DNA of 6,472 nt from Lentisphaerota bacterium (GCA_022839525.1 JALHET010000145.1:1-6472), one strand, 5' to 3'; counted from the stretch's first letter, positions 1 to 5,813 are shown. Numbers and translations: made by a program. The notes: a model not told the origin generated them from the sequence alone.

Positions 1-2735
1 TTTCCGGTGCCTGATTCCTCGCGGTGGAAATGATACGTCTCTTTATCCCCCAACAAAAAGGATTGGGTGTCACTGGGGGAGTCGCTGAATACCAGAAACG
101 CTGACCGGAGGTTGGTGCAGACCACATTCCAGTCTAGGCACGGCGAGCTCCCCGCAGCCGTCATTTTAAAACGCCCGAAGTCCACAAAGGGCAGCCCGTT
201 CAGGGCGTTGGTCTGCAGCCAGGGGCGGTAGGCGGCGGACGGCGCACCGGCATCGATGCCGTTGGTTCGGACGTCGTACCACCGGTTCACAAAATTTGTA
301 CCGTTTTCGAAAACCGTTGCCAAGGTCTGCGTCGCCGCAGCGTCCACATGGAACCACGAGCCGCATCCGCCCGCGCCGGCAAAGGTGAGCGACCCGCCTA
401 TTACGGAAATCTGTTCCACGCCGCGGCTCAACACGCCGACCTCCAGCGTGCCGGTGCCGGTTTTGACAAGCTCGCCCGCCTCGATCCATCCCAGGCGCGC
501 GGCCTGATCCGTAGCCAGAAGCACGGGTCCGTTCGTGTAGGTCAGGCTGTCTGCGGTCAGCGAGCCGCCCTGCCGCACAAAAAGGCCGTTACCGTAAGAG
601 ACCGTCTCCCCTGTGATGGCTTCCGGTTTGAGCGTGATGCCCGACAGGTGGTTGGCCGTAAGCGTGCCTGTCCCCTCTTTTACAAAGGCACCGTCGAGGT
701 TCAAAGCGTTGACCGTCAGGTTCACGTCGCCGCTCAGCGTCAGAACAGCTCCGAGCCCCATCCTGATGGTGCCGAAAGCCGGGGCGGGGTGCCCGTGGGA
801 AGCGCTGTCGAACCATTTTTCCCAGAGATAGCGGTTGACCGTGTAGCGTTGCGAAGACGACAGGGTGTTGGTGTAGACCAGCGCTTCGCCCAGCCGGATG
901 CCGCCATAGCGGTTGAAGCGGTCACGCCCGAAGGTGGAGGCTTGGACGGGAGCGGTGGCTGACAGTGCGATCAGATGAAAGCCGGAGGGCAGAACCGTAT
1001 TGGTCGGCGCGGACACAAGTGCCGTATCGAGCAAAACAGAGCCGTTTTTCAAACTAGCCGAGGAATGGGTGGCATCCAGAAGCTCGCCGTTTTTAAGGCC
1101 CCTGTGGAAGTGAATCGTGGACACATCACCCAAGAAAAAGTTGTGCATGTTGGTCACGTCCGGCGTATCGCTGAAGACCACGAAAACCTCGCGTATCGCG
1201 CTGTTCGTCACATTCCATTGCATATAACCGCCGTGGTTCCAAGAGACGGCCTGAGTCTTCAGCGAACCGAAGTCGAGCACGGGCAACCCGTTTTGCGCGG
1301 CCGGGGTCAGAAAAGGTTTGGGAGCGCCCGCCGGGACAATGGCCTCTATCCCGTTGGTGCGGACATCGACCCACCTCGTCACGAAATTCGTCCCGTTCAC
1401 AGGCGCGGCAAACTCCAGGCTTTCCGCCGCGCTCGCGTCGGTGTGGAATGCCGCCGCTTCCAAAAGACACGACTCCTCCTCGACGGGATTCGCTTCAAAC
1501 AGAAGCCGTCCGCCCTGCACCGTCACCTTGCCTTGACCGTCCGCCCCGACGAGCTGTAGTGTGCCCGCGCCTGTTTTGACCAGCTCGCCAGCACCGTAAA
1601 GGTTATCGATCACCACTACCGTACCCGTTCCGGGAACTGAAAGTTCCGTCTGTCCGGTCACGGTCACACTGGCCAACCGGTTCGTGATTGCCCCAGTGCC
1701 GGCAGGGAAAGTCAGCACACCGCCGCTCAGGTTCAGGCACCCGGTGAAAAAGCCTGTGTTCGCGGGAAAGACGAGAACGCCGGCCTTCAGTTCAACGATG
1801 CCCTGAAAGGCATCGACCTTCTCGACCGCGAACGTCCCGGTTCCCTGTTTTGAAAAGGTGAAGGACGGAGCGCCGGTGAGTTCACCCGCCTCGATACACA
1901 CGGGCATGGTCTGCTTGTTAATGTTTAAAACGCCGGACGCGTTCATCTCGACCCGCTCGAACCGCTGGAAGGTCTCGACCGACGGGATCGCGGAAAACGT
2001 GAGTGTCTGGAGCCCGGACAGGGATGCGGGTTGGCTGAGCTCATAGACCGACGTGCTGAAAATCCGTTTCAGGTACGTTCCCTCCGGGATGCCCGTGCCG
2101 GTGATCTGGGCACCGGGTACCGAATCGAAATCGGATGTCGTCCGGGTGATGAAAGTCTCACCCTCCGTCAACGTCCAGGCGTGGGAACGGCTGATGGTGT
2201 TTGGTCGGCCCTGAAAAAGGATGTTGCCGCCCTGGAAAACAAGGGCGTTGGTCGAAAGCAGGTTCCCATCCACCGCATTGGTCGACGTCGCCATATGGTT
2301 CATGTAGACCGTGGTGTTCCCGCTCTTCAGCACGGTGGCCCCCGGACAGTCAATCTTGGTTTTGACCTGAGAATATTCCTCGAAGATCAGGCCATCCGCG
2401 CTGTGGATATCCGACATGAAATAACCGCTGGCCAACGTGGGGGTCGCAGAGGCGAGATAGAGAGGGCCTCCCTTCAACACTTTGTTCCATCTCCCAGCCA
2501 CCTTGGCTGCGGTCACGCCACCCGCCGGGATCGTGATAAAGAGCGTTCCCGGCGCGTCGTTCGTCAGCCATGCAGTCGCGGACTCTCCGCCCGCCACAAC
2601 ACCGCCCTGCCAATTCGCAGGGTCATCCCACAGGCCGCCGACGGTATTGGTCCAAACTCCGTCTGCCGCGAAAAGCGAACCTACGGAAAACAAAAGCGTC
2701 GCCCCGATCACCCGCATGAGTTGCTTTGAGTTCAT
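1..2735 (-). CDS. Large exported repeat protein with autotransporter-type beta-strand repeats and two lectin-like modules (3' end outside window)
   Basis: The reading frame is open without a stop from the ATG at 2735 to the window edge, giving at least 911 codons; the C-terminus is missing. Residues 1-24 look like a Sec signal peptide: Lys4 and Arg8, a hydrophobic core ending SLFAA, and a predicted cut near residue 23 or 24. The mature N-terminus (GVWTNTVGGLWDDPANWQGG) is typical of proteins with autotransporter-associated beta-strand repeats. Copies of the glycine-rich GxLVKxGxGTL strand begin near residues 381, 682 and 754. Residues about 430-642 form a module of LamG/concanavalin-like style. 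A second copy starts at residue 795 (DVRTNG, NGLPxxDFG, FLLGD, HFHR landmarks) and runs off the edge. The start is supported by an AGGTGA ribosome site 5 bases upstream. The gene lies 55 bases after serS with no clear terminator between them. It is probably secreted or surface-bound; any ligand is unknown, and no beta-barrel or sorting tail is visible in the window. Confidence 0.85.
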   Translation of the reverse strand, partial: MNSKQLMRVIGATLLFSVGSLFAADGVWTNTVGGLWDDPANWQGGVVAGGESATAWLTNDAPGTLFITIPAGGVTAAKVAGRWNKVLKGGPLYLASATPTLASGYFMSDIHSADGLIFEEYSQVKTKIDCPGATVLKSGNTTVYMNHMATSTNAVDGNLLSTNALVFQGGNILFQGRPNTISRSHAWTLTEGETFITRTTSDFDSVPGAQITGTGIPEGTYLKRIFSTSVYELSQPASLSGLQTLTFSAIPSVETFQRFERVEMNASGVLNINKQTMPVCIEAGELTGAPSFTFSKQGTGTFAVEKVDAFQGIVELKAGVLVFPANTGFFTGCLNLSGGVLTFPAGTGAITNRLASVTVTGQTELSVPGTGTVVVIDNLYGAGELVKTGAGTLQLVGADGQGKVTVQGGRLLFEANPVEEESCLLEAAAFHTDASAAESLEFAAPVNGTNFVTRWVDVRTNGIEAIVPAGAPKPFLTPAAQNGLPVLDFGSLKTQAVSWNHGGYMQWNVTNSAIREVFVVFSDTPDVTNMHNFFLGDVSTIHFHRGLKNGELLDATHSSASLKNGSVLLDTALVSAPTNTVLPSGFHLIALSATAPVQASTFGRDRFNRYGGIRLGEALVYTNTLSSSQRYTVNRYLWEKWFDSASHGHPAPAFGTIRMGLGAVLTLSGDVNLTVNALNLDGAFVKEGTGTLTANHLSGITLKPEAITGETVSYGNGLFVRQGGSLTADSLTYTNGPVLLATDQAARLGWIEAGELVKTGTGTLEVGVLSRGVEQISVIGGSLTFAGAGGCGSWFHVDAAATQTLATVFENGTNFVNRWYDVRTNGIDAGAPSAAYRPWLQTNALNGLPFVDFGRFKMTAAGSSPCLDWNVVCTNLRSAFLVFSDSPSDTQSFLLGDKETYHFHREESGTG

Positions 2736-2740
2736 TTGCT

Positions 2741-2754
2741 TCACCTTCCGGTGA
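2741..2754 (-). promoter_or_regulatory. Ribosome-binding site folded in a small hairpin before the repeat-protein gene
   Basis: On the minus strand, TCACC-GGAA-GGTGA forms a perfect 5-bp stem closed by a GNRA-type tetraloop. Its 3' arm and loop contain the Shine-Dalgarno sequence GGAAGGTGA, 5 bases before the ATG at 2735. The pairing is seen directly. Occlusion of the ribosome site is an inference, and a 5-bp stem is only moderately stable. Confidence 0.45.
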
Positions 2755-2790
2755 GAATTTTTTAGCACAGTCATGTCTGTCCGGTTGGCA

Positions 2791-4071
2791 CTACGCCTTG
2801 ACCGGCTCAAGCCGCTCGAGGCCGCGCATGTAGGGGCGGATCGCCTCGGGCAGAAGCACCGAGCCGTCGGCCTGCTGGCACTGCTCCAGAATCGCGATCA
2901 TCAGGCGCGGCAGCGCCACGCCCGAGCCGTTGAGCGTGTGCACGAGGCGCGTCTTGCCGTTCGCGTCGCGGTAACGGCAGTTCAGGCGGCGGGCCTGGAA
3001 GTCCTCGAAGTTCGAGCAGGAGGAGACCTCCAGCCAAGCCTGCTGGCCCGGTGCCCACAGCTCGATGTCGTAGCACTTCGCGGCTGCGAAGCTGATGTCG
3101 CCCGAGCAGAGCTCGAGGATGCGGTAGTGCAGGCCGAGGCCTTTGAGCACATCTTCGGCGTTCGTCACCAGCGACTCCAGTTCGGCGTACGAGGTTTCCG
3201 GCTCCACGAACTTCACCATCTCCACCTTGTCGAACTGGTGCACGCGCAGGATGCCGCGCGTCTCTTTGCCGGCCGAGCCTGCCTCGCGGCGGAAGCAGGG
3301 CGTGTAGGCGGTGAGATAGACCGGCAGCGGGCGGTCGATGATCTCGTCGCGGAAATAGTTGGTGACCGGCACCTCGGCCGTGGGGATTAGCCAGAAATCG
3401 TCGATCTCGCAGTGGTACATGTCTTCAGCCATCTTCGGGAGCTGTCCCGTGCCGCGCATCGAGGCGGTGTTCACGATGAACGGCGGCAGCATTTCGGTGT
3501 AGCCGTGGCGCTCGGTGTGCATGTCGAGCATGTACTGGATCAGCGCGCGCTGGAGTTTCGAGCCGTTCCCCAGCAGCAGGGGAAAACCCGAGCCCGTGAG
3601 CTTCACGCCGCGCGGCAAGTCAAAAATCCCGAGCTTTTCGCCCAGCGCGATGTGATCGAGCGGTTTGAAAGCAAACGTCTTCGCGACACCCTCGACTTTG
3701 GCCACGCGGTTGGCCGAGGCGTCGGATCCCGTGGGGATGGTCTTGCACGGCACGTTGGGGATCATCAGCATGGCCTTCTCCAACGCCTCCTCCACGTTGC
3801 GGATCTGGGCGTCGAGTTCCGTGATCTGATCCCCGATGACGCGCACGTCGGCCTGCACTGCCGCCGTGTCCTGCCCGGCCTTCTTGAGCGCGCCGATCTC
3901 CTTCGAGCGCGTGTTGCGCAGGGTTTTCAGCTCGTCGGTCTTCGTGACCAGCGCCCGCCTTTGCGCATCCAAGTCCCGTGCCTGCTCTGCCAATTCCAAA
4001 GGCACCCCCCGGCGGTTCAGCCCCTCGGCGACCTCCTCGAAACTCTCACGGATCCGTTTGATGTCTAACAT
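2791..4071 (-). CDS. serS: Seryl-tRNA synthetase
   Basis: This cytosolic class II aminoacyl-tRNA synthetase charges tRNA-Ser (and tRNA-Sec where present) with serine using ATP. At 426 residues it has the normal bacterial length. Residues 1 to about 105 are rich in charged and heptad-like residues, matching the antiparallel coiled-coil arm that grips the long variable arm of tRNA-Ser. The serine-site TAE motif is at 231-233. Motif 2 is FRREAGSAGKETRG from 260, followed by RVHQF to residue 280. Motif 3 is LNGSGVALPR at 380-389, with the usual DGSVLLPEAIRPYM ending (402-415). The ATG at 4071 is supported by a GAGG ribosome site 6 bases upstream and by the classic MLDIKRIRE opening. No catalytic residue looks lost. 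It is followed after 55 bases by the repeat-protein gene, so read-through transcription is possible. No T-box or similar tRNA-sensing leader is visible; the upstream space is only 125 bases. Confidence 0.98.
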   Translation of the reverse strand: MLDIKRIRESFEEVAEGLNRRGVPLELAEQARDLDAQRRALVTKTDELKTLRNTRSKEIGALKKAGQDTAAVQADVRVIGDQITELDAQIRNVEEALEKAMLMIPNVPCKTIPTGSDASANRVAKVEGVAKTFAFKPLDHIALGEKLGIFDLPRGVKLTGSGFPLLLGNGSKLQRALIQYMLDMHTERHGYTEMLPPFIVNTASMRGTGQLPKMAEDMYHCEIDDFWLIPTAEVPVTNYFRDEIIDRPLPVYLTAYTPCFRREAGSAGKETRGILRVHQFDKVEMVKFVEPETSYAELESLVTNAEDVLKGLGLHYRILELCSGDISFAAAKCYDIELWAPGQQAWLEVSSCSNFEDFQARRLNCRYRDANGKTRLVHTLNGSGVALPRLMIAILEQCQQADGSVLLPEAIRPYMRGLERLEPVKA

Positions 4072-4098
4072 GGAAAACCTCGTTGTTTTGAAAAAAAT

Positions 4099-4126
4099 AT
4101 TATCCCATCCCCCCCCTCGTGCGCAA
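4099..4126 (-). promoter_or_regulatory. Candidate serS promoter with a G8 spacer tract
   Basis: On the minus strand, TTGCGC (4126-4121) is followed after 16 bases by GATAAT (4104-4099), a 5 of 6 match to the sigma-70 -10 box; the -35 match is only 3 of 6. Transcription would start near 4092 and give a leader of about 20 bases before the serS ATG. The spacer contains eight consecutive G residues. An alternative -10 box, TAATAT, overlaps it. The assignment rests on position and -10 quality alone. Confidence 0.4.
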
Positions 4127-4136
4127 GCTTATGAAT

Positions 4137-4185
4137 ACGGAACACGGAACGCCGAACGCCCAACTTCGAAGTTCGACATTTGACG
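4137..4185. repeat. Degenerate heptamer tandem array, GGAAC/CGAAC type
   Basis: Seven consecutive 7-base units read acggaac, acggaac, gccgaac, gcccaac, ttcgaag, ttcgaca, tttgacg on the plus strand. The shared core (ggaac, cgaac, ccaac, cgaag, cgaca) recurs at exactly 7-base spacing from 4139. The first two units are identical and later units drift. The array contains the 12-bp perfect palindrome AACTTCGAAGTT (4162-4173). It lies between the toxin stop and the serS promoter, outside any convincing gene. Confidence 0.65.
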
Positions 4186-4196
4186 GCCATGAACTA

Positions 4197-4580
4197 CTAC
4201 ATCAGGCACAAGCCGGGATATTTCGGTATCATCTGGTCGGAGGAGAGCAGCGTCCAGCCGTTCAGTATGCTCTCAGCGATGAGGACACGGTCGAAAGGGT
4301 CGTTGTGGATCGGCGGGAGCGCGACTGAATACTGAACCGTCTTCCGCGTCAGCGGCACTTCCAGGATCCGGAGATATTCAACCGCGTCCGCGACATATTC
4401 CTCTGGAGAAGCCGGCAGACGCAACCGCCCTTTCTTCGCCAGCAGCGAGATCTCCCACGTCGAAACGATTGAGAGGCACAGGTCATCCGCGTTGGCGCGG
4501 ATGAGCGCCACCGCCTTTCGTGAAAGGTTGTCGGGGGCGCTCACCAGCCACACGAAGACCTGCGTGTCGAGCAGGATCAC
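4197..4580 (-). CDS. PIN-domain ribonuclease toxin (VapC-like) of a type II toxin-antitoxin pair
   Basis: The protein has 127 residues and spans a whole PIN domain. PIN toxins are metal-dependent RNases that usually cut tRNA or other structured RNA and arrest growth. The four expected acidic residues are visible: Asp5 in ILLDTQ, Glu43 in STWEIS, Asp97 in HNDPFDR and Asp115 in LLSSD. The HNDPFDRxLIAES signature places it with the VapC-like group that pairs with Phd/YefM antitoxins. I chose the GTG at 4580 because it overlaps the antitoxin stop as GTGA, has GGAGGAG about 6 bases upstream, and gives the family-typical VILLDT opening. The ATG at 4598 would add six odd residues. The gene ends in tandem stops TAG TAG. 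Translation would normally be coupled to the antitoxin, but that gene is frameshifted here. The toxin itself shows no visible damage. Confidence 0.9.
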   Translation of the reverse strand: MILLDTQVFVWLVSAPDNLSRKAVALIRANADDLCLSIVSTWEISLLAKKGRLRLPASPEEYVADAVEYLRILEVPLTRKTVQYSVALPPIHNDPFDRVLIAESILNGWTLLSSDQMIPKYPGLCLM

Positions 4581-4824
4581 CGCAGCTCCTCCGGCCAATC
4601 GGTCTCGTCGAGCGGAGCCGTTGGATCCCTGTCGTACACCGCCCCTTCCAGCGATTTCTTCACCCGGAAGAGCGGAGCGAACGGACGCTGACTGCGGTGC
4701 GGCACCACATCCGCGACCGGTTTCCCGCGGCGGCAGATGACGAACCCTTTTCCGCTCGCCTCCAGCTCGAGAAGCAACGCGGAAAGATTCGTTTGGTCTC
4801 GTAAATGTTCTGGAACGTTTTCAT
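4577..4824 (-). pseudogene. Phd/YefM-family antitoxin with a one-base frameshift
   Basis: Starting at the ATG at 4824, the frame reads MKTFQNIYETK and then departs from the family, ending at a TGA at 4660-4662. The next frame continues the family sequence as TNLSALLLELEASGKGF, then RRGKPVADVVP, and ends DETDWPEELR with the TGA at 4577. Restoring one A in the AAA at 4792-4794 joins both halves into an 82-residue protein, the normal size for this family. The N-terminal half normally folds the DNA-binding dimer that represses the operon; the C-terminal tail binds and inhibits the PIN toxin. A shorter product from a TTG at 4777 (66 residues) is possible but lacks the first strand and helix. The defect could be a true mutation, a recoding site or an indel error in the assembly. 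The stop codon overlaps the toxin start by 4 bases (GTGA). Confidence 0.85.
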
Positions 4825-4831
4825 AGCTCGG

Positions 4832-4860
4832 GTGATATCATTTCTGACCAACTTGGTCAA
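4832..4860 (-). promoter_or_regulatory. Toxin-antitoxin promoter with overlapping palindromic operator
   Basis: On the minus strand, TTGACC (4860-4855, 5 of 6 to the -35 consensus) is followed after 17 bases by TATCAC (4837-4832, 4 of 6) with an upstream TG giving an extended -10. A perfect inverted repeat, TGACCAA-C-TTGGTCA in plus-strand sense, covers 4845-4859. It overlaps the -35 and spacer, where a repressor would block RNA polymerase. Phd/YefM antitoxins are known to autoregulate through such sites. Only seven bases separate the -10 from the ATG at 4824, and no good ribosome site is present, so the transcript is probably leaderless or nearly so. Confidence 0.7.
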
Positions 4861-4881
4861 ATAAGGGGAGTGGGGGGGCAG

Positions 4882-4913
4882 GTTTCTGGTTACATGTTAC
4901 GGGTTACAGTTAC
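4882..4913. repeat. Heptamer-like tandem array of GTAAC cores across the Nudix stop codon
   Basis: On the minus strand GTAAC occurs at 4913-4909, 4907-4903, 4900-4896 and 4893-4889, with a diverged GAAAC at 4886-4882. The spacings are 6, 7, 7 and 7 bases. The first core contains the TAA stop of the Nudix gene (4910-4912). A G7 tract on the plus strand (4872-4878) follows. The core differs from the array at 4137-4185, but the period is shared. There is no terminator hairpin here. Confidence 0.6.
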
Positions 4914-5455
4914 TGTTTTCCGCGCGTCTGCCGCCGCCACATCAGCCAGAGGGCAACGCTCTTCCCGTCGGTCAGTTCGCCCGCGTCGAGCGCCGCGTCG
5001 ATCTCCTCTGCCGTCATCACCACGGGATCGAGATTCTCATCGAAGTCGGGACGCTGCGGCCTGGGTTCTTGCGACAGCCGCGCATAGTAAAGGTGCAGGC
5101 GCTCTTCCGAATAGCCGGGGCACGGCACAATCATGCCGACCTTCTCCAGCGCCTCGACGGTATAGCCGCTCTCCTCCTCCATCTCGCGGCACGCCCCTTT
5201 TTCGGGCGACTCCCCCTCTTCGAGGCAGCCCGCCACGAGTTCCAGCAGCGTCTCCTCGATTGCCCGCCGGTATTGGCGGATCAGCACGAACTTGCCGTCC
5301 GGCCGCTGTCCGAGGATCACGGCGGCGCCGCGGTGCCGCACGATCTCCCGCGTCGAGCGCCGCCCGTTGGGAAGCTCGATCTCCGCCACGTCGATCGTCA
5401 ACGCCCGTCCCTCGAAAACCCGTTTCACTCCCAGTGTCCGCTCTGTCAAATCCAT
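4910..5455 (-). CDS. Nudix hydrolase, ADP-ribose pyrophosphatase type
   Basis: The 181-residue protein is likely a cytosolic hydrolase of nucleoside diphosphate derivatives, most probably ADP-ribose to AMP and ribose 5-phosphate. The full Nudix box is at residues 76-98: Gly76, Glu82, then REMEEESGY (Arg90, Glu91, Glu94, Glu95, Gly97), which bind the catalytic metal. Before it, VLIRQYRRAIEETLLELVAG matches the conserved lead-in of the ADP-ribose pyrophosphatase branch. After it, PCPGYSEERLHLYYA (111-125) carries the proline and Glu region typical of that branch rather than of MutT. I chose the ATG at 5455 because AAGGAGGA lies 5 bases upstream and the product starts MDLTERTLG. An in-frame ATG at 5485 would only add a basic tail and would put this ribosome site inside the gene. 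The C-terminus is basic (RRQTRGKQ), and its last codons lie in a repeat array. I saw no convincing promoter upstream. The substrate cannot be fixed from sequence alone. Confidence 0.93.
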   Translation of the reverse strand: MDLTERTLGVKRVFEGRALTIDVAEIELPNGRRSTREIVRHRGAAVILGQRPDGKFVLIRQYRRAIEETLLELVAGCLEEGESPEKGACREMEEESGYTVEALEKVGMIVPCPGYSEERLHLYYARLSQEPRPQRPDFDENLDPVVMTAEEIDAALDAGELTDGKSVALWLMWRRQTRGKQ

Positions 5456-5460
5456 GCTTT

Positions 5461-5468
5461 TCCTCCTT
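5461..5468 (-). promoter_or_regulatory. Strong ribosome-binding site of the Nudix gene
   Basis: AAGGAGGA on the minus strand ends 5 bases before the ATG at 5455. It is a near-perfect Shine-Dalgarno match and decides this start over the in-frame ATG at 5485. Confidence 0.85.
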
Positions 5469-5663
5469 TTGTGCCGTCGCGCCACGCCCGCACCCCGCGT
5501 CCTGAGACACCTTGTTTTGAACAGGCACCAGTCTACCCGATGACGCGTCCCGAGGCCAGTTCCAACCCATGCAAAGCTGTGCGGTTCAGAAATGTTTTTT
5601 TACGCGAAGTGCAAAATGAAACGCACGATTTCGAAAAAAGGGAGAAGGGCAAGAAAAAGGGCG

Positions 5664-5741
5664 GGGAAGCCCCGGGGCCCGGAGAGCCCGGAGGGCTTTC
5701 CCGGGAGGGCTGACGAGGCGCCCCCAGGGGCGGCCGGCCCC
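5664..5741 (+). promoter_or_regulatory. GC-rich hairpin leader upstream of the transposase
   Basis: GGGAAGCCC (5664-5672) pairs with GGGCTTTCCC (5693-5702) with one bulged T. The stem continues inward as CGGG (5673-5676) with CCCG (5687-5690), about 13 bp in all. Next, CGCCCC (5719-5724) pairs with GGGGCG (5727-5732) around a CA loop. GGGGC (5727-5731) can instead pair with GCCCC (5737-5741), so these last two hairpins exclude each other. The second is followed by A6, not U, so this is not a standard terminator for the plus strand. A role in damping transposase expression from outside transcripts is inferred. Confidence 0.4.
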
Positions 5742-5813
5742 AAAAAAGGAGTGCCCCACGGGCCGGATTCTGGTTTTCTTGAGTTGTCAAACAACAAGGA
5801 GGCCAGAAGACCC

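Larger units (their letters stand above)
5456..5813. other. Divergent intergenic region between the Nudix and transposase genes
   Basis: This 358-base stretch has no supportable gene. The part near the Nudix gene (to about 5580) is plain apart from its ribosome site. An A/T-richer patch follows (5591-5640), holding T7 at 5595-5601 and a bulged dyad CGAAGTGC / GCACgatTTCG (5605-5612 and 5623-5633), a candidate end or regulatory site of the insertion sequence. From about 5641 to 5760 it becomes very GC-rich, with several hairpins. The last 30 bases carry a small inverted repeat and the transposase ribosome site AAGGAGG (5796-5802). Small ORFs here are low-complexity GC artefacts. Confidence 0.6.

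Noticed and set aside
348..962. Plus-strand ORFs opposite the exported repeat protein (also 975-1559 and 2031-2729)
   Set aside because: They are antisense to a continuous 911-codon frame with a signal peptide and repeats, and their products are Arg/Gly-rich shadow sequence.
2741..2763. Terminator-like hairpin plus T6 on the plus strand
   Set aside because: No plus-strand gene ends here; the same dyad makes better sense as a stem over the minus-strand ribosome site.
2773..3390. Long plus-strand ORF opposite serS (and another at 3412-4068)
   Set aside because: Both lie fully antisense to serS in GC-rich DNA, have no family-like motifs and lack ribosome sites; they are mirror frames of a clear gene.
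4137..4185. Possible CRISPR or origin iteron array
   Set aside because: The units are 7 bases with no spacers, no cas, rep or dnaA gene is present, and the units drift too much for iterons.
4581..4598. ATG at 4598 as the toxin start
   Set aside because: It adds MAGGAA before the conserved ILLDT strand; the GTG at 4580 has the ribosome site and the 4-base overlap expected of such operons.
4577..4777. TTG at 4777 as the true antitoxin start
   Set aside because: It drops the first strand and helix, and the missing residues are plainly encoded just upstream in another frame, so a frameshift explains the locus better.
4785..4800. Canonical programmed -1 slippery site in the antitoxin
   Set aside because: The bases around ACC AAA CGA do not fit the X XXY YYZ pattern and no strong downstream stem was seen, so recoding stays only a possibility.
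5037..5570. Alternative minus-strand frame over the Nudix gene
   Set aside because: It has no motif and is Arg/Gly-rich; the other frame has a complete Nudix box and a strong ribosome site.
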